A stretch of 53,855 nt of DNA from Caulobacter sp. Root655 (GCF_001427665.1 NZ_LMHC01000001.1:381805-435659), one strand, 5' to 3'; counted from the first letter of the stretch, positions 1 to 8,653 are shown. Notes: generated by a model not told the origin, from the letters alone. Numbers and translations: made by a program.

Positions 1-30
1 CGCCGCGAAGCGGTGGGAGGGTGAGAGGTT
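1..30. repeat. Inverted-repeat copy flanking the DUF559 gene (left)
   Basis: Bases 10-30 are the exact reverse complement of 441-461. The copy touches the 3' end of the DUF559 gene; its left boundary may lie outside the window. Confidence 0.75.
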
Positions 31-373
31 ACACCCTGTCCGACCGGAGCACCGCCAGGATGTCGTCCGCTGTTCCACCCGGATCGGCCAGGACCTGCGC
101 GTTGCGGAACCTCACCACGATGTATCCGAATAACGCCAGGATCTGGGTGCGACGACCGTCATAGGCCTCGCGACCCTCATGGGTCGGGCCATCCAGCTCG
201 ACGATCACCTTGGCCGCCTCGCAGACGAAATCGGCGAAATAGCGGTCGATCGCCACCTGCCGCAGGAACTTGAACCCGCCCAGGCGGCGATTGCGCACCA
301 CCAGGGTCCAGAGCGTCTTCTCGGCCAGGGTCTGGTTGCGGCGCAGACGACGGGCGTTGGCGGTCTTGTCCAT
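29..373 (-). CDS. DUF559 family nuclease-like protein
   Basis: A 114-residue protein of the DUF559 family, small proteins related in fold to very-short-patch and restriction endonucleases; the cellular role of the family is unknown. The family opening is visible (RRNQTLAEKTLW, residues 11-22), followed by a basic 'RNRRLGG' stretch, 'ADFVC' and 'VELDGPTHEGR', which would carry the acidic residues of a PD-(D/E)xK-like core. I chose the ATG at 373 because the family pattern begins about ten residues later and the upstream extension is low-complexity repeat translation. The gene stands alone and is bracketed by inverted copies of one repeat. Family call is firm; enzymatic activity is inference. 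Confidence 0.82.
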   Translation of the reverse strand: MDKTANARRLRRNQTLAEKTLWTLVVRNRRLGGFKFLRQVAIDRYFADFVCEAAKVIVELDGPTHEGREAYDGRRTQILALFGYIVVRFRNAQVLADPGGTADDILAVLRSDRV

Positions 374-440
374 GGCCAGAGCCTGGCCGCGAGACTTGGG
401 CCGATCAACGAAAGGAATCGAGATTTTTCGGCAGCGGTGA

Positions 441-505
441 AACCTCTCACCCTCCCACCGCCTGCGGCGGCGGGCCCCTCCCTCTCTCAAAGAGAGAGGG
501 GTTCC
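441..505. repeat. Inverted-repeat copy plus CT/GA hairpin (right)
   Basis: Bases 441-461 match the left copy in inverted orientation. Directly after comes a hairpin with arms CCCTCTCTC and GAGAGAGGG (480-500) around an AAA loop. Together they resemble the palindromic intergenic repeats seen elsewhere in this window. Confidence 0.75.
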
Positions 506-1235
506 GTGTGCACGTCCATCCCCGGAGCGTCCGACATAAAACCCCACGAAATCAACACCCTAGAAAATCTCGACCCAATCTCGTCCTCCCCCTCAAAACC
601 TCCCGCATAATCTTCCTCGCCCCACCGCTGGGGAGGCCGTCCAGCTGGCGACCTGACGGGCGGTGCGGGGCGGTCGAGCGGGGCGTGTCCGTCGGCCGGT
701 TTCGAAGGGCCTGGATGGCCCGGTCGGCGGAGCGTGGGGTCCTGGATGGGGCTTCGGGCGGTCCGGACCGGACGGCGGGAACACCCCCTCGGGGCCGAAA
801 GACGGGCGCCACAGGCGCGGGCTGAAATCGCCCGCGCGGTCCGGACGGGGTCGCTTCCCCTCCGCCCGCCGGAGGCCTCCATCGGAGCGGGTTAAAAATC
901 CGCGACCCGAAGGCTTTCGTCCACCGATCGCGCGGAGCGCCCGTGACGTGTCGAAACGGTATTCTCCAAACTCTACCTCCGGGCATGGCCCGGACGCTTC
1001 GCCGCCTCCCCACACCTCAGCGGGTTTCCGCGTGAGATCACACGCACTTGCCCCCACCTGACCGCTGCGCGGTCTGTCAGCGGCGAGGGGGCGGAGCCGC
1101 GCGCTCTGGGCTCTTCCCCCTATGGGGGAAGACGGCCGGAGGCCCGTAGGGGGCAAGTGATCAGGCGCCCCCTACGCACGGCCCCAGAACCCGTGCTAGC
1201 AATGCCGTCCTCAAGTTTCGGGGTTCACCGTTTCC
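506..1235. other. Non-coding GC-rich stretch with many short hairpins
   Basis: No open frame here looks like a protein: the longest translations are low-complexity Pro/Arg/Gly-rich with no recognisable motif. Short perfect hairpins follow each other: 707-721, 806-818, 816-836, 887-903 and 979-993. Further right, CACTTGCCCCC near 1046 is answered by GGGGGCAAGTG near 1150, a larger inverted repeat. It could be decayed repeats, a structured RNA, or both. Confidence 0.5.
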
Positions 1236-1664
1236 ATGCCTCCTCAACTCCAATCGCCCGAGATCCTGGCCTTCGCCAAGGGACTGCCCCTGACCCTGGG
1301 CCACGCCGCCATCACCCTGGCGATGCTGGTGCTGGGCACCGCGCTCTACGCCCTGCTGACCCCGCACAAGGAGATCAAGCTGATCCGCGAGGGCAACGCC
1401 GCCGCCGCCCTGTCGCTGGGCGGGGTGATGGTCGGCCTGGCTATTCCGCTGGCCACCTCGCTGTCGGCTTCGGTGTCGCCGCTGGAGATCGTGCTGTGGG
1501 GCGTCTCGACCATCGCCGTCCAGCTGCTGGTGTTCCGGGTCACCGACATGCTGCTCAAGGGCCTGCCCGAGCGGATCAACGAGGGCGAGGTCGCCGCCGC
1601 CGCCCTGCTGGTCGGGGCCAAGCTCGCCACCGCCCTGATCCTCGCCGCCGCCGTGGCCGGCTGA
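1236..1664 (+). CDS. DUF350 family integral membrane protein
   Basis: A 142-residue membrane protein with four hydrophobic segments (about 18-40, 56-78, 84-105 and 118-141). It shows the internal duplication typical of DUF350 (YjfL-like): 'IREGNAAAALSLGG' in the first half is echoed by 'INEGEVAAAALLVG' in the second. The family's function is not established. It lies 25 bases upstream of an anchored serine protease on the same strand, so the two are probably co-transcribed. The start at 1236 places the first membrane segment about 17 residues in, as usual for the family. Confidence 0.8.
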   Translation: MPPQLQSPEILAFAKGLPLTLGHAAITLAMLVLGTALYALLTPHKEIKLIREGNAAAALSLGGVMVGLAIPLATSLSASVSPLEIVLWGVSTIAVQLLVFRVTDMLLKGLPERINEGEVAAAALLVGAKLATALILAAAVAG

Positions 1665-1689
1665 CGGCGGGGGACCCGGGGGCGATCCA

Positions 1690-2523
1690 GTGCATTTCCC
1701 GAGACTTCCGGACTGGCTGATCTACGGCGCGGTCGTCGCCGCCCTGCTGGTCGTGGCCGTCGGCCGGCAGGAGCGTTCCGACGCCCCGTCGCCGCCGCCG
1801 CCCGTGCCCGGCGGCGAAGGCCTGCCGCTGGGCCCGGCCTCGCCGTTCGACCCGTCGATCGTCGTCCAGGTGCCCGACAACGGCCAGCCGGGCAGCGGCA
1901 CCGCCTTCTCGGTCGACGACGGCGGCTCGTGGCTGACCGCCCGCCACGTGGTCGACGGCTGCAAGGAGGCGGCCATCGTCGTCGCCGACGGCCGGGGCGT
2001 GGCCGCCAGGATCACCCTCGACCCCGCCGGCGACGCCGCCATCCTGACCACCGAGGGCGGGGCTCCGGCCGTGCCGATGCGCGGCGTCGGCGACCCGCCG
2101 CGCCGGGGCGAGCGCGCCTTCCACCCCGGCTTCCCGCAGGGCCATCCCGGCGAGGTCACCTCTCGCCTTCTGGGCCGCGAGAACCTGGTGATCCGGGGGC
2201 GCGGGGCCCGCACCGAACCGGTGCTGGTCTGGGCCGAGGTCGGCCGCACCGACACCCTGAAGGGCACGCTGTCGGGCCTGTCGGGCGCCCCGGCCCTCGA
2301 CAGCGCCGGGCGGGTGATCGGGGTCACCGTGGCCGAGTCGCCGCGCCGGGGCCGAATCTACACGACCGCGCCGGAGACCGTCCGCGACCTGCTGGTCCAG
2401 GGCCGCCGCCGCACCGCCGGCTTCGCCCTGGGCGAGCAGATCACCACCGAGAACTACGGCCGCGTCGCCGACGGCCTGCGCCGCGACCTGCGGGTGGCCC
2501 AGGTGGTGTGCTTGAAGGTCTAG
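1690..2523 (+). CDS. Membrane-anchored trypsin-like serine protease
   Basis: A 277-residue protein with one N-terminal membrane segment (about residues 9-25), a Pro-rich linker, then a chymotrypsin-fold domain. The triad can be read directly: His86 in LTARHVVDG, Asp115 in DPAGDAAIL, Ser198 in GLSGAPALD. No PDZ domain is present, so it is not a full DegP/DegS. The protease domain is expected in the periplasm; the substrate is unknown. It follows the DUF350 gene at 25 bases. Its stop codon overlaps the stop of the convergent ampG gene by three bases. Confidence 0.82.
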   Translation: MHFPRLPDWLIYGAVVAALLVVAVGRQERSDAPSPPPPVPGGEGLPLGPASPFDPSIVVQVPDNGQPGSGTAFSVDDGGSWLTARHVVDGCKEAAIVVADGRGVAARITLDPAGDAAILTTEGGAPAVPMRGVGDPPRRGERAFHPGFPQGHPGEVTSRLLGRENLVIRGRGARTEPVLVWAEVGRTDTLKGTLSGLSGAPALDSAGRVIGVTVAESPRRGRIYTTAPETVRDLLVQGRRRTAGFALGEQITTENYGRVADGLRRDLRVAQVVCLKV

Positions 2524-4214
2524 GCTATCGGTTCCTCGGCCGGCGGAATCTCGGCCGCTCGTTTTTCCCGCCGCGCCACGGCGAAGGTCAGGAAAACAGC
2601 GAACACCCCGATCACGGTCGAGTAGAGAAAGAAAACCAGGTAGCCGCTGCCCAGGGCGGCGGGCGAGACGCCGGTCTTGGCCGCGCCCGACACCAACGAG
2701 CCGGGTGTCATGGCGCCGAACAACGGCTTGAACATCGCCAACGGGCCGCCGAGCTCGGCCGCCCGGGCCGAACCCTCGACGATCCGCCCCGACATGGTGG
2801 CGATCACCTTGCCCGGCAGGGCGTAGAGCGATGAGAACAGCGCGTACTGGGTGGCCGTGAAGCCCTGGCCCGTAAGGCTGGACATGTAGGCGATCAAGGC
2901 CGTGCCCGAATAGCCCTGGGCGATGTTGTCGAAGCCGATGGCGATGGCCAGCGCCCCGACGTCGTGGCCGCGCATGGCCAGCCACGCGAAGACCATGTTG
3001 CTGAGCGGCCCAGCGAAGGCGCCGATCACCAGCGAGCGCATCAGCCCCAGCCGCGCCACCGAGATGCCGCCGGCCAGGACGCCCAGCATCGACATCAGCA
3101 TGCCGAACACCTTGCGGATCTCGGCGATCTCGACCTTGCTGAACCCCAGGTCGAGGTAGAACGGGTTCATGATGTTGAGAACGAAATCCGACAGGCGGTA
3201 GAGGCAGATTAGGGCCAGGATCAAAGCCGCCGTGCCCTTGTAGCGCTGGAAGAAGTCGATCAGCGGCGAGCCGAACGACTGCGACAGATAGGCGCCGGCC
3301 CGGGTCGGGGTGCGGGGGATCGGCCAGCAGGCGGCGACGATGATCGCCAGGCCGAGCACCACGGCCGTGAACTGCAGCAACGTGCCGATCGGCGGAGTCT
3401 TCCATGCGTCGGCCAGCCCGAAGGCGTCGGCCGAGCCCAGCAGGGTCAACGGGGTTGGGTTACCTGATAGTCCGGACCCGGCGATCAGGGCCCCGACCAC
3501 GAAGATCGCGCCGCGCACGATCCATTCGACAACGTCGAGCACCGGTCGGGCCGGCACGCCTTCGGTGTGAATCGGGCGGATGACGTGGGCCTTCTCACGG
3601 GGCGCGCCCAGCACGCCCAGCACGCCGATGAGCATCAAACAGGCCATCACCGCATAGGAGAAGTTCCAGCCCCGGACCTCGGCCAGCAGCAGGGGAGCGG
3701 CCCCCGCCACCACGATGGCGATGCGGTAGCCCCACTGATAGGCGGCGGCCATCGCGCCCTGACGCTCGTTCTCGGCGGCCTCGATGCGCCAGGCGTCGAT
3801 GACGATGTCCTGGGTCGCGCCGGAAAAGCCAACGAAGACCGCCATGGCGGCGATCGCCCCCAGGCCGGTCATCGGCGACTGGCCGGAGATCAGCCACAAG
3901 CCCAGCATCACGCAGGCCTGGGCCACCAGCATCCATGAGCGGCGATGGCCCAGCCATTTGGTCAGGAACGGGATGCGCACCCGATCGACCAGCGGCGCCC
4001 ACAGGAACTTGGCGGCGTAGGCCATGGTCGCCAGGCTGAAGAAGCCGATGACCTCCAGCGAGACGCCGCTGTCACGCAGCCAAGCCGACAGGGTGTCGAA
4101 GACCAGCAAGTTGGGCAGGCCGGCCGAAAAGCCCAGGGCCAACATCACCAGGATGCGACGGTCGGCGAAGGCCCCCAGGATGGTGAGCTTCTTTTCGGTT
4201 GGCGTGGTGTTCAC
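2520..4214 (-). CDS. ampG: AmpG-like muropeptide MFS permease
   Basis: A 564-residue, highly hydrophobic major facilitator protein. AmpG imports anhydro-muropeptides from the periplasm for cell-wall recycling, and in many bacteria also feeds beta-lactamase induction. AmpG-like features are the opening 'ALGFSAGLPNLLVFDTLSAW', the 'FLWAPLVDR' motif after the second segment, 'GHRRSWM' and the later 'RYKGTAALILALICLYRLSD' region. The start is GTG at 4214, with GGGGAA eight bases upstream. It lies 33 bases downstream of the hybrid kinase on the same strand, and is convergent with the protease. No amp beta-lactamase gene is nearby. Confidence 0.85.
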   Translation of the reverse strand: MNTTPTEKKLTILGAFADRRILVMLALGFSAGLPNLLVFDTLSAWLRDSGVSLEVIGFFSLATMAYAAKFLWAPLVDRVRIPFLTKWLGHRRSWMLVAQACVMLGLWLISGQSPMTGLGAIAAMAVFVGFSGATQDIVIDAWRIEAAENERQGAMAAAYQWGYRIAIVVAGAAPLLLAEVRGWNFSYAVMACLMLIGVLGVLGAPREKAHVIRPIHTEGVPARPVLDVVEWIVRGAIFVVGALIAGSGLSGNPTPLTLLGSADAFGLADAWKTPPIGTLLQFTAVVLGLAIIVAACWPIPRTPTRAGAYLSQSFGSPLIDFFQRYKGTAALILALICLYRLSDFVLNIMNPFYLDLGFSKVEIAEIRKVFGMLMSMLGVLAGGISVARLGLMRSLVIGAFAGPLSNMVFAWLAMRGHDVGALAIAIGFDNIAQGYSGTALIAYMSSLTGQGFTATQYALFSSLYALPGKVIATMSGRIVEGSARAAELGGPLAMFKPLFGAMTPGSLVSGAAKTGVSPAALGSGYLVFFLYSTVIGVFAVFLTFAVARREKRAAEIPPAEEPIA

Positions 4215-4247
4215 GATGGCGTTCCCCGGTGCGGGGACCGCCCCGCC

Positions 4248-5825
4248 TTAGCCGGCGACCTTGGCGCGCGTCGCGGCTTTCGTCCAGCCGAGCCCGGTCC
4301 AGTTGGTGAGCACCCCCCGCAACGCCGACGGCGTCAGGGGCTTGGCCAGGAAGTCGTTCATGCCCGCCGCCAGGCAGGCGCGGCGGTCCTCGTCGAAGGC
4401 GTCGGCGGTCAGGGCGACGATCGGGGTGTTGACGCCGCGTTCGCGCAGGGCCCGGGTCGCCTCGATGCCGTTCAGGCCGGGCATCCGCAGGTCCATCAGG
4501 ATCAGGTCGTAGAAGCCGCGCGACAGGGCCGAGACGGCCTCGTCGCCGCTGGCGATGCGGTCGACCTTGCAGCCTTCGCGCTCCAGCAGGGCGCGGGCCA
4601 GCAGGGCGTTGATCGGGTTGTCCTCGGCCAGCAGCACGCGGACGCCGGGCGCGGCGGCCGGGGCGATGCGGTCGTCGTCGGGGGCCCGGGAGGCGGTCGG
4701 CGTCGCGACCTCGACCGAGGTGGTGCGGCTGGCTGCCCCAACCCTCGTGATTTTGGCTTCCAGCACCTGGGCGATCAGCGAGGCGCGGCGCAGCGGTTTG
4801 ATCAGGTAGCCGCTGAAGCCGGCGGCCTTCAGCTTGCCGATGCGATCGCGCTGATCGGGGGTCAGCAGCACCACGCAGGCCCGGCCGGCCGGTGGCCTGA
4901 GCGCGCCGCGCGGTCCGGCCAGCACGGCGTCGAGCAGCAGCACGGCCTCGGCCGGCGCGCCCTTCAGGGCCTCGGCGACGCTGGACCCGGAGAGGGCCTG
5001 GCCGCCGCTGGCCCGGATCTGGCGGATGGCGGCTTCGCGGATCATGGCGTTGGGCGAGGCGATGGCCACGCAGCGGCCCCCAAGCGGCAGGTTGGCGAGC
5101 GGCAGCTCGGCCAGCCCTTCCGGCGCGGTTTCGAACGGGGCCTCGAACCAGAAGTCGGCGCCCTGGCCCAGCTCGCCGCCGACCCCGGCCTCGCCCCGCA
5201 TGGCGGCGGCCAGGCGGGCGACGATGGCCAGGCCCAGCCCGGCGCCGCCCAGCTGGGCCTGGTGCGAGGGGTCGGTCTGGACGAAGGCCTCGAAGATCGC
5301 GGCCCGCTTTTCGGGCTCGACGCCCGGCCCGGTGTCGCGGACCGAGAAGCGGACGCGACCGCCCGCTGTCAGGTCGGCGCTCAGCAGCACTCCGCCGGTT
5401 TCGGTGAACTTGATGGCGTTGCCGGCGTAGTTCAGCAGCACCTGCCGCAGGCGGCCCTCGTCGGCCAGGATGGTCGGCAGGCCCGGCGCGGCGGCCCAGG
5501 CGATCTCGACGCCCTTTTCGTGAGCCCGCGGGCTCAGCAGCTCGGACACCTGGCGCAGCAGGTTCTCGACGTCGACCGGGGCGGTGTGCAGGTCGATCGC
5601 CGTCGCCCCCAGCCGCGCGAAGTCGAGCACGTCATTGACCAGCGACAGCAGGTGGTCGCCGCTTTCCCGCAGCGCCGCGACATAGGCCCGCTGCTCGGCG
5701 GTCAGGCGCGTGCCCTCCAGCAGCCGGGCCATGCCCAGCACGCCGTTCAGCGGGGTGCGGAACTCGTGGCTGAGGGTGGCCAGCTGTTCGGGGGTGACCC
5801 CGGTGGAGGAAGGACGGTTGCTCAT
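4248..5825 (-). CDS. Soluble hybrid histidine kinase with two receiver domains
   Basis: A 525-residue signalling protein without membrane segment or N-terminal sensor. HisKA starts almost at once with His20 in LSHEFRTPLNG. The HATPase_c domain shows NAIKFT (136-141), DTGPGV (164-169) and GAGLGLAI (194-201). Residues about 250-355 form a weak receiver-like domain that keeps Asp299 and Lys343 but lacks the N-terminal acidic pair. Residues about 395-510 are a canonical receiver with 'EDNPIN' and Asp445 in LILMDLRMPG. Its input probably comes from protein partners. No response-regulator gene is adjacent, so pathway and output are unknown. Confidence 0.88.
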   Translation of the reverse strand: MSNRPSSTGVTPEQLATLSHEFRTPLNGVLGMARLLEGTRLTAEQRAYVAALRESGDHLLSLVNDVLDFARLGATAIDLHTAPVDVENLLRQVSELLSPRAHEKGVEIAWAAAPGLPTILADEGRLRQVLLNYAGNAIKFTETGGVLLSADLTAGGRVRFSVRDTGPGVEPEKRAAIFEAFVQTDPSHQAQLGGAGLGLAIVARLAAAMRGEAGVGGELGQGADFWFEAPFETAPEGLAELPLANLPLGGRCVAIASPNAMIREAAIRQIRASGGQALSGSSVAEALKGAPAEAVLLLDAVLAGPRGALRPPAGRACVVLLTPDQRDRIGKLKAAGFSGYLIKPLRRASLIAQVLEAKITRVGAASRTTSVEVATPTASRAPDDDRIAPAAAPGVRVLLAEDNPINALLARALLEREGCKVDRIASGDEAVSALSRGFYDLILMDLRMPGLNGIEATRALRERGVNTPIVALTADAFDEDRRACLAAGMNDFLAKPLTPSALRGVLTNWTGLGWTKAATRAKVAG

Positions 5826-5903
5826 GGGCGACGATCCTAGCGCCCACGGCTTAACGACGGGTCAAGCGGCGGAACGAAGTTCGGTAGGCGGGCGCGCCCT
5901 TAA

Positions 5904-6020
5904 AGTCCTCCCCCCGTGGGGGAGGCGATCACGAAGTGATCGGTGGGGGGACGTTGGTGGAGGTGGGATCGCTCCCCCCACCGGCGCTGCGCGCCACCTC
6001 CCCCACAGGGGGAGGACTTG
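5904..6020. repeat. Dispersed palindromic repeat, CTCCCCC...GGGGGAG family
   Basis: Two inverted CTCC/GGAG-rich units face each other between the kefC stop and the kinase start. Each has a core of type 'gatcacgaagtgatc', and AGTCCTCCCCC at the left is answered by GGGGGAGGACTT at the right. The family recurs at 10024, 22891, 27914 and 51967. A transcription-ending or mRNA-stabilising role is plausible but unproven. Confidence 0.85.
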
Positions 6021-6025
6021 GACTT

Positions 6026-7942
6026 CTACTTCGCCCCCTCGCGCCTTGACGCGTCCCGTTCGGCCCGCTCCTTCAGTTCCTCGTCCAGGCTGGCGGTGTC
6101 CCACGCCCCGCCGGCGTCGCCGGGCCGCAGCCGCGCCAGGTCGGTGGCCAGCAGGCGGTCCATGGTCTGGGCGGCGTCGCGCGAGGCCAGGATGTAGGCC
6201 TCCTCCTGGCCCCAGATCGGGCGCAGTTCCTCGAACGACTTGCGGTCGTGGCGGCGGAAGAACGAGGCGGCGCGATAGGCGCGGTGGGCGCGGTAGCCCA
6301 GCTTCTGCAGGGCCGTCGTGCCCAGCGCCAGGGCGGACTCGAAGGTCTCGCGCTCCACCGCGTCGGCGCCGTTGGCCAGCAGGTCGTAGGCGTGGCGACG
6401 GTCCCAGGCGCGGGCCAGGATCACCAGGTCAGGATAGGCCTTGCGGGCGGTCTCCACCAGTTCGACGGTCTTCTCGCGGTCGTCCAGGGCGACGATCAGC
6501 ATCCGGGCCCGCTCGATGCCGGCGGCCCGCAGCAGGTCCATCCGCGTGGCGTCGCCATAGTGCACCCGGCGGCCGAACCGGCGCAGCAGGTCGATCTGCT
6601 CGATGTCGCTGTCCAGCACCGTCGAGCGGAAGCCGTTGGCGGTCAGCAGGCGGCCGGTGATCTGGCCGAAGCGGCCGAAGCCGGCGATGATGATGTCGGG
6701 CTCGCTGTCGTCGAACTCGCCGGTGTCGGGGACCACCTTGGGGATGGCGGCGTCCATCATCGCCGCGATCCGCTCGTAGAGGATCATCGCCACCGGGGTG
6801 AGGGCCATGGAGACGGCGACGGCGGCGGTCAGCAAGGCCGCCAGGGTGGCGCCGATCACGCCGGCCCCGACCGTGAAGGTCAGCAGCACGAAGGCGAACT
6901 CGCCGCCCTGGGCCAGGGCGGTGGCGACCGCCGCCGCGCCTCGGGCCGGCGCGCCGAACAGCCGGGCCAGGCCGAACATCACCAGGAACTTCAGGCTCAT
7001 CAGCCCGACCACCAGGCCGATCAGCACCAGGGGCTGGCGAGCCACCAGGCCCAGGTCGATGCCGGCTCCGACGGTGATGAAGAACAGGCCCAGCAGCAGG
7101 CCGCGGAACGGCTCGATGTCGCTTTCCAGCTCGCGCCGGAACTCGCTTTCGGCCAGCACGACGCCGGCCAGGAAGGCGCCCAGGGCGGGGGACAGCCCGA
7201 CCATCTGCATGATGCTGGCCACCCCGACCACGATCAGCAGGGCGGCGGCGGTGAAGATCTCGCGCAACCGCGCTTCGGCGATGAAGCGGAAGATCGGCCG
7301 CACCAGGTAGCGGCCGCCGCCGACCACGATGCCAACGGCCGCCAGCACCGACAGGCCCTGGGCCCAGGTCGGCAGGTGGGCCACCAGGCTGCCGCCGCCG
7401 TGGCCGGCGGCCTCGGCGTGGACGCTGGGGGCGATGGTCGCCAGGGTCGGCAGCAGAGCGAACATCGGGATCACCGCCAGGTCCTGCAGCAGCAGAATCC
7501 CGAAGGCGGCGCGGCCGACCGGACCTTGCCTCAGGCCTTTCTCGTCGAGGGTCTGCAGCACGATGGCGGTGGACGACATGGCCAGCACCATCCCGACGGC
7601 CAGGGCCGTCTGCCAGGGCAGCCCCAGCAGCATCGAGAAACCGGCGATGGCGACCGAGGTGCCGACCACCTGGGCGCCGCCGAACCCGAAGATCGCCTTG
7701 CGCATGTCCCACAGGGTGGAGGGCTGGACCTCCAGCCCGATCAGGAACAGCAGGATGACGACGCCGAACTCGGCGAACTTCATGACGTCGGTCTGCTCGC
7801 CGACCAGCGACAGGGCGAAGGGGCCGATCAGCACCCCGGCGATCAGGTAGCCCAGCACCGAGCCGAGGCCGAGGCGCTTGGCGATCGGCACGGAGATGAC
7901 GGCGGCGCCGAGATAGACCAGGGCCTGCAACAGGAAAGGCAT
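6026..7942 (-). CDS. kefC: Glutathione-regulated-type K+/H+ antiporter (KefB/KefC family)
   Basis: A 638-residue CPA2 cation:proton antiporter. The first roughly 390 residues are a multi-span transport domain opening 'LVYLGAAVISVPIAKRLGLG' with 'FLIGLEVQPSTLW'. A cytoplasmic TrkA-N/RCK domain follows, with nucleotide-binding motif GFGRFGQ, then a charged tail. Kef systems expel K+ and acidify the cytoplasm when glutathione adducts accumulate. Three bases separate it from the upstream flavodoxin-fold ancillary gene. ATG at 7942 is preceded by AGGAG, which also overlaps the neighbour's stop region. KefB and KefC cannot be told apart by eye. Confidence 0.85.
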   Translation of the reverse strand: MPFLLQALVYLGAAVISVPIAKRLGLGSVLGYLIAGVLIGPFALSLVGEQTDVMKFAEFGVVILLFLIGLEVQPSTLWDMRKAIFGFGGAQVVGTSVAIAGFSMLLGLPWQTALAVGMVLAMSSTAIVLQTLDEKGLRQGPVGRAAFGILLLQDLAVIPMFALLPTLATIAPSVHAEAAGHGGGSLVAHLPTWAQGLSVLAAVGIVVGGGRYLVRPIFRFIAEARLREIFTAAALLIVVGVASIMQMVGLSPALGAFLAGVVLAESEFRRELESDIEPFRGLLLGLFFITVGAGIDLGLVARQPLVLIGLVVGLMSLKFLVMFGLARLFGAPARGAAAVATALAQGGEFAFVLLTFTVGAGVIGATLAALLTAAVAVSMALTPVAMILYERIAAMMDAAIPKVVPDTGEFDDSEPDIIIAGFGRFGQITGRLLTANGFRSTVLDSDIEQIDLLRRFGRRVHYGDATRMDLLRAAGIERARMLIVALDDREKTVELVETARKAYPDLVILARAWDRRHAYDLLANGADAVERETFESALALGTTALQKLGYRAHRAYRAASFFRRHDRKSFEELRPIWGQEEAYILASRDAAQTMDRLLATDLARLRPGDAGGAWDTASLDEELKERAERDASRREGAK

Positions 7943-7945
7943 CTC

Positions 7946-8557
7946 CTACGCCCCCATCTCGGCGTCGGCCGGCGTGGTCATCAACGAGGCGATGCGGGCC
8001 TTGTAGCGGCCGGCCTCCGCCTTGAGGTCCTCGTCGTTCTTGAGCGCCGCGCCATGCACCACGAAGGGCGTCTCCCAGACCATGCCGCACAGATAGGCCG
8101 TCTGCTCCAGCGGGCGCAGGAAGTCGTCCATGCTGAAGCGGTTGTAGCCGTGGGCGTGATAGGCCTTGGCCGCCCCGCCGGTGGTGCAGGCGGCGAACAG
8201 GCGCTTGCCGGCCAGGGCGTTGCCGTCGATGCCGTAGGCGAAGCCGTGCAGCCACACCAGGTCGAACCACTCCTTCAGCAGGGCCGGGGTCGAGTACCAG
8301 TAGAGCGGGAACTGCAGGGCGATGACGTCGTGGGCCAGCAGCTTTTCCTGCTCGGCCTCGATGTCGATCGCGAAGTCGGGATAGGTCTCGTAGAGGTCGT
8401 GGAAGGTGACCCCGGCCAGCCCCTTGGCGGCCTTGGCCAGGGCGCGGTTGGCGCGGGAGCGTTCAAGCGCCGGGTGGGCGAGGGTCAGCAGCACGCCCGA
8501 GGTGGCGGCCGCTTCCGTCCCGGTGCTAACTTCCCCTGGTTCAAGCTGGTCCGTCAC
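7946..8557 (-). CDS. KefF/KefG-like NAD(P)H oxidoreductase, antiporter ancillary subunit
   Basis: A 203-residue flavodoxin-fold protein of the KefF/MdaB family. Visible marks are 'LTLAHPALERSRANRAL' (phosphate-binding loop, from about residue 24), 'HDVIALQFPLYWYSTPALLK' and 'TTGGAAKAYHAHGYN'. KefF-type proteins bind FMN, reduce quinones and activate the Kef antiporter. Position directly upstream of the antiporter gene, three bases apart, supports that role. The start is GTG at 8557, with GGAG at the right distance; the 22 residues before the family pattern are an extension without obvious signal. It is divergent from scoA over about 96 bases. Confidence 0.82.
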   Translation of the reverse strand: MTDQLEPGEVSTGTEAAATSGVLLTLAHPALERSRANRALAKAAKGLAGVTFHDLYETYPDFAIDIEAEQEKLLAHDVIALQFPLYWYSTPALLKEWFDLVWLHGFAYGIDGNALAGKRLFAACTTGGAAKAYHAHGYNRFSMDDFLRPLEQTAYLCGMVWETPFVVHGAALKNDEDLKAEAGRYKARIASLMTTPADAEMGA

Positions 8558-8653
8558 GCCGCCACTCCAAGCATCGAAATTTTATTCATCAAGGGTTGAA
8601 TTTCTTCGGCCGGCGGCTCAGAGCAATCGGCGAACGTCGCTCCGGGAGGAACC

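Noticed and set aside
593..1156. A 187-codon minus-strand open frame and overlapping frames on both strands
   Set aside because: The translation is low-complexity Pro/Arg/Gly, has no start signal or motif, and overlaps several equally long frames, as expected for very GC-rich non-coding DNA.
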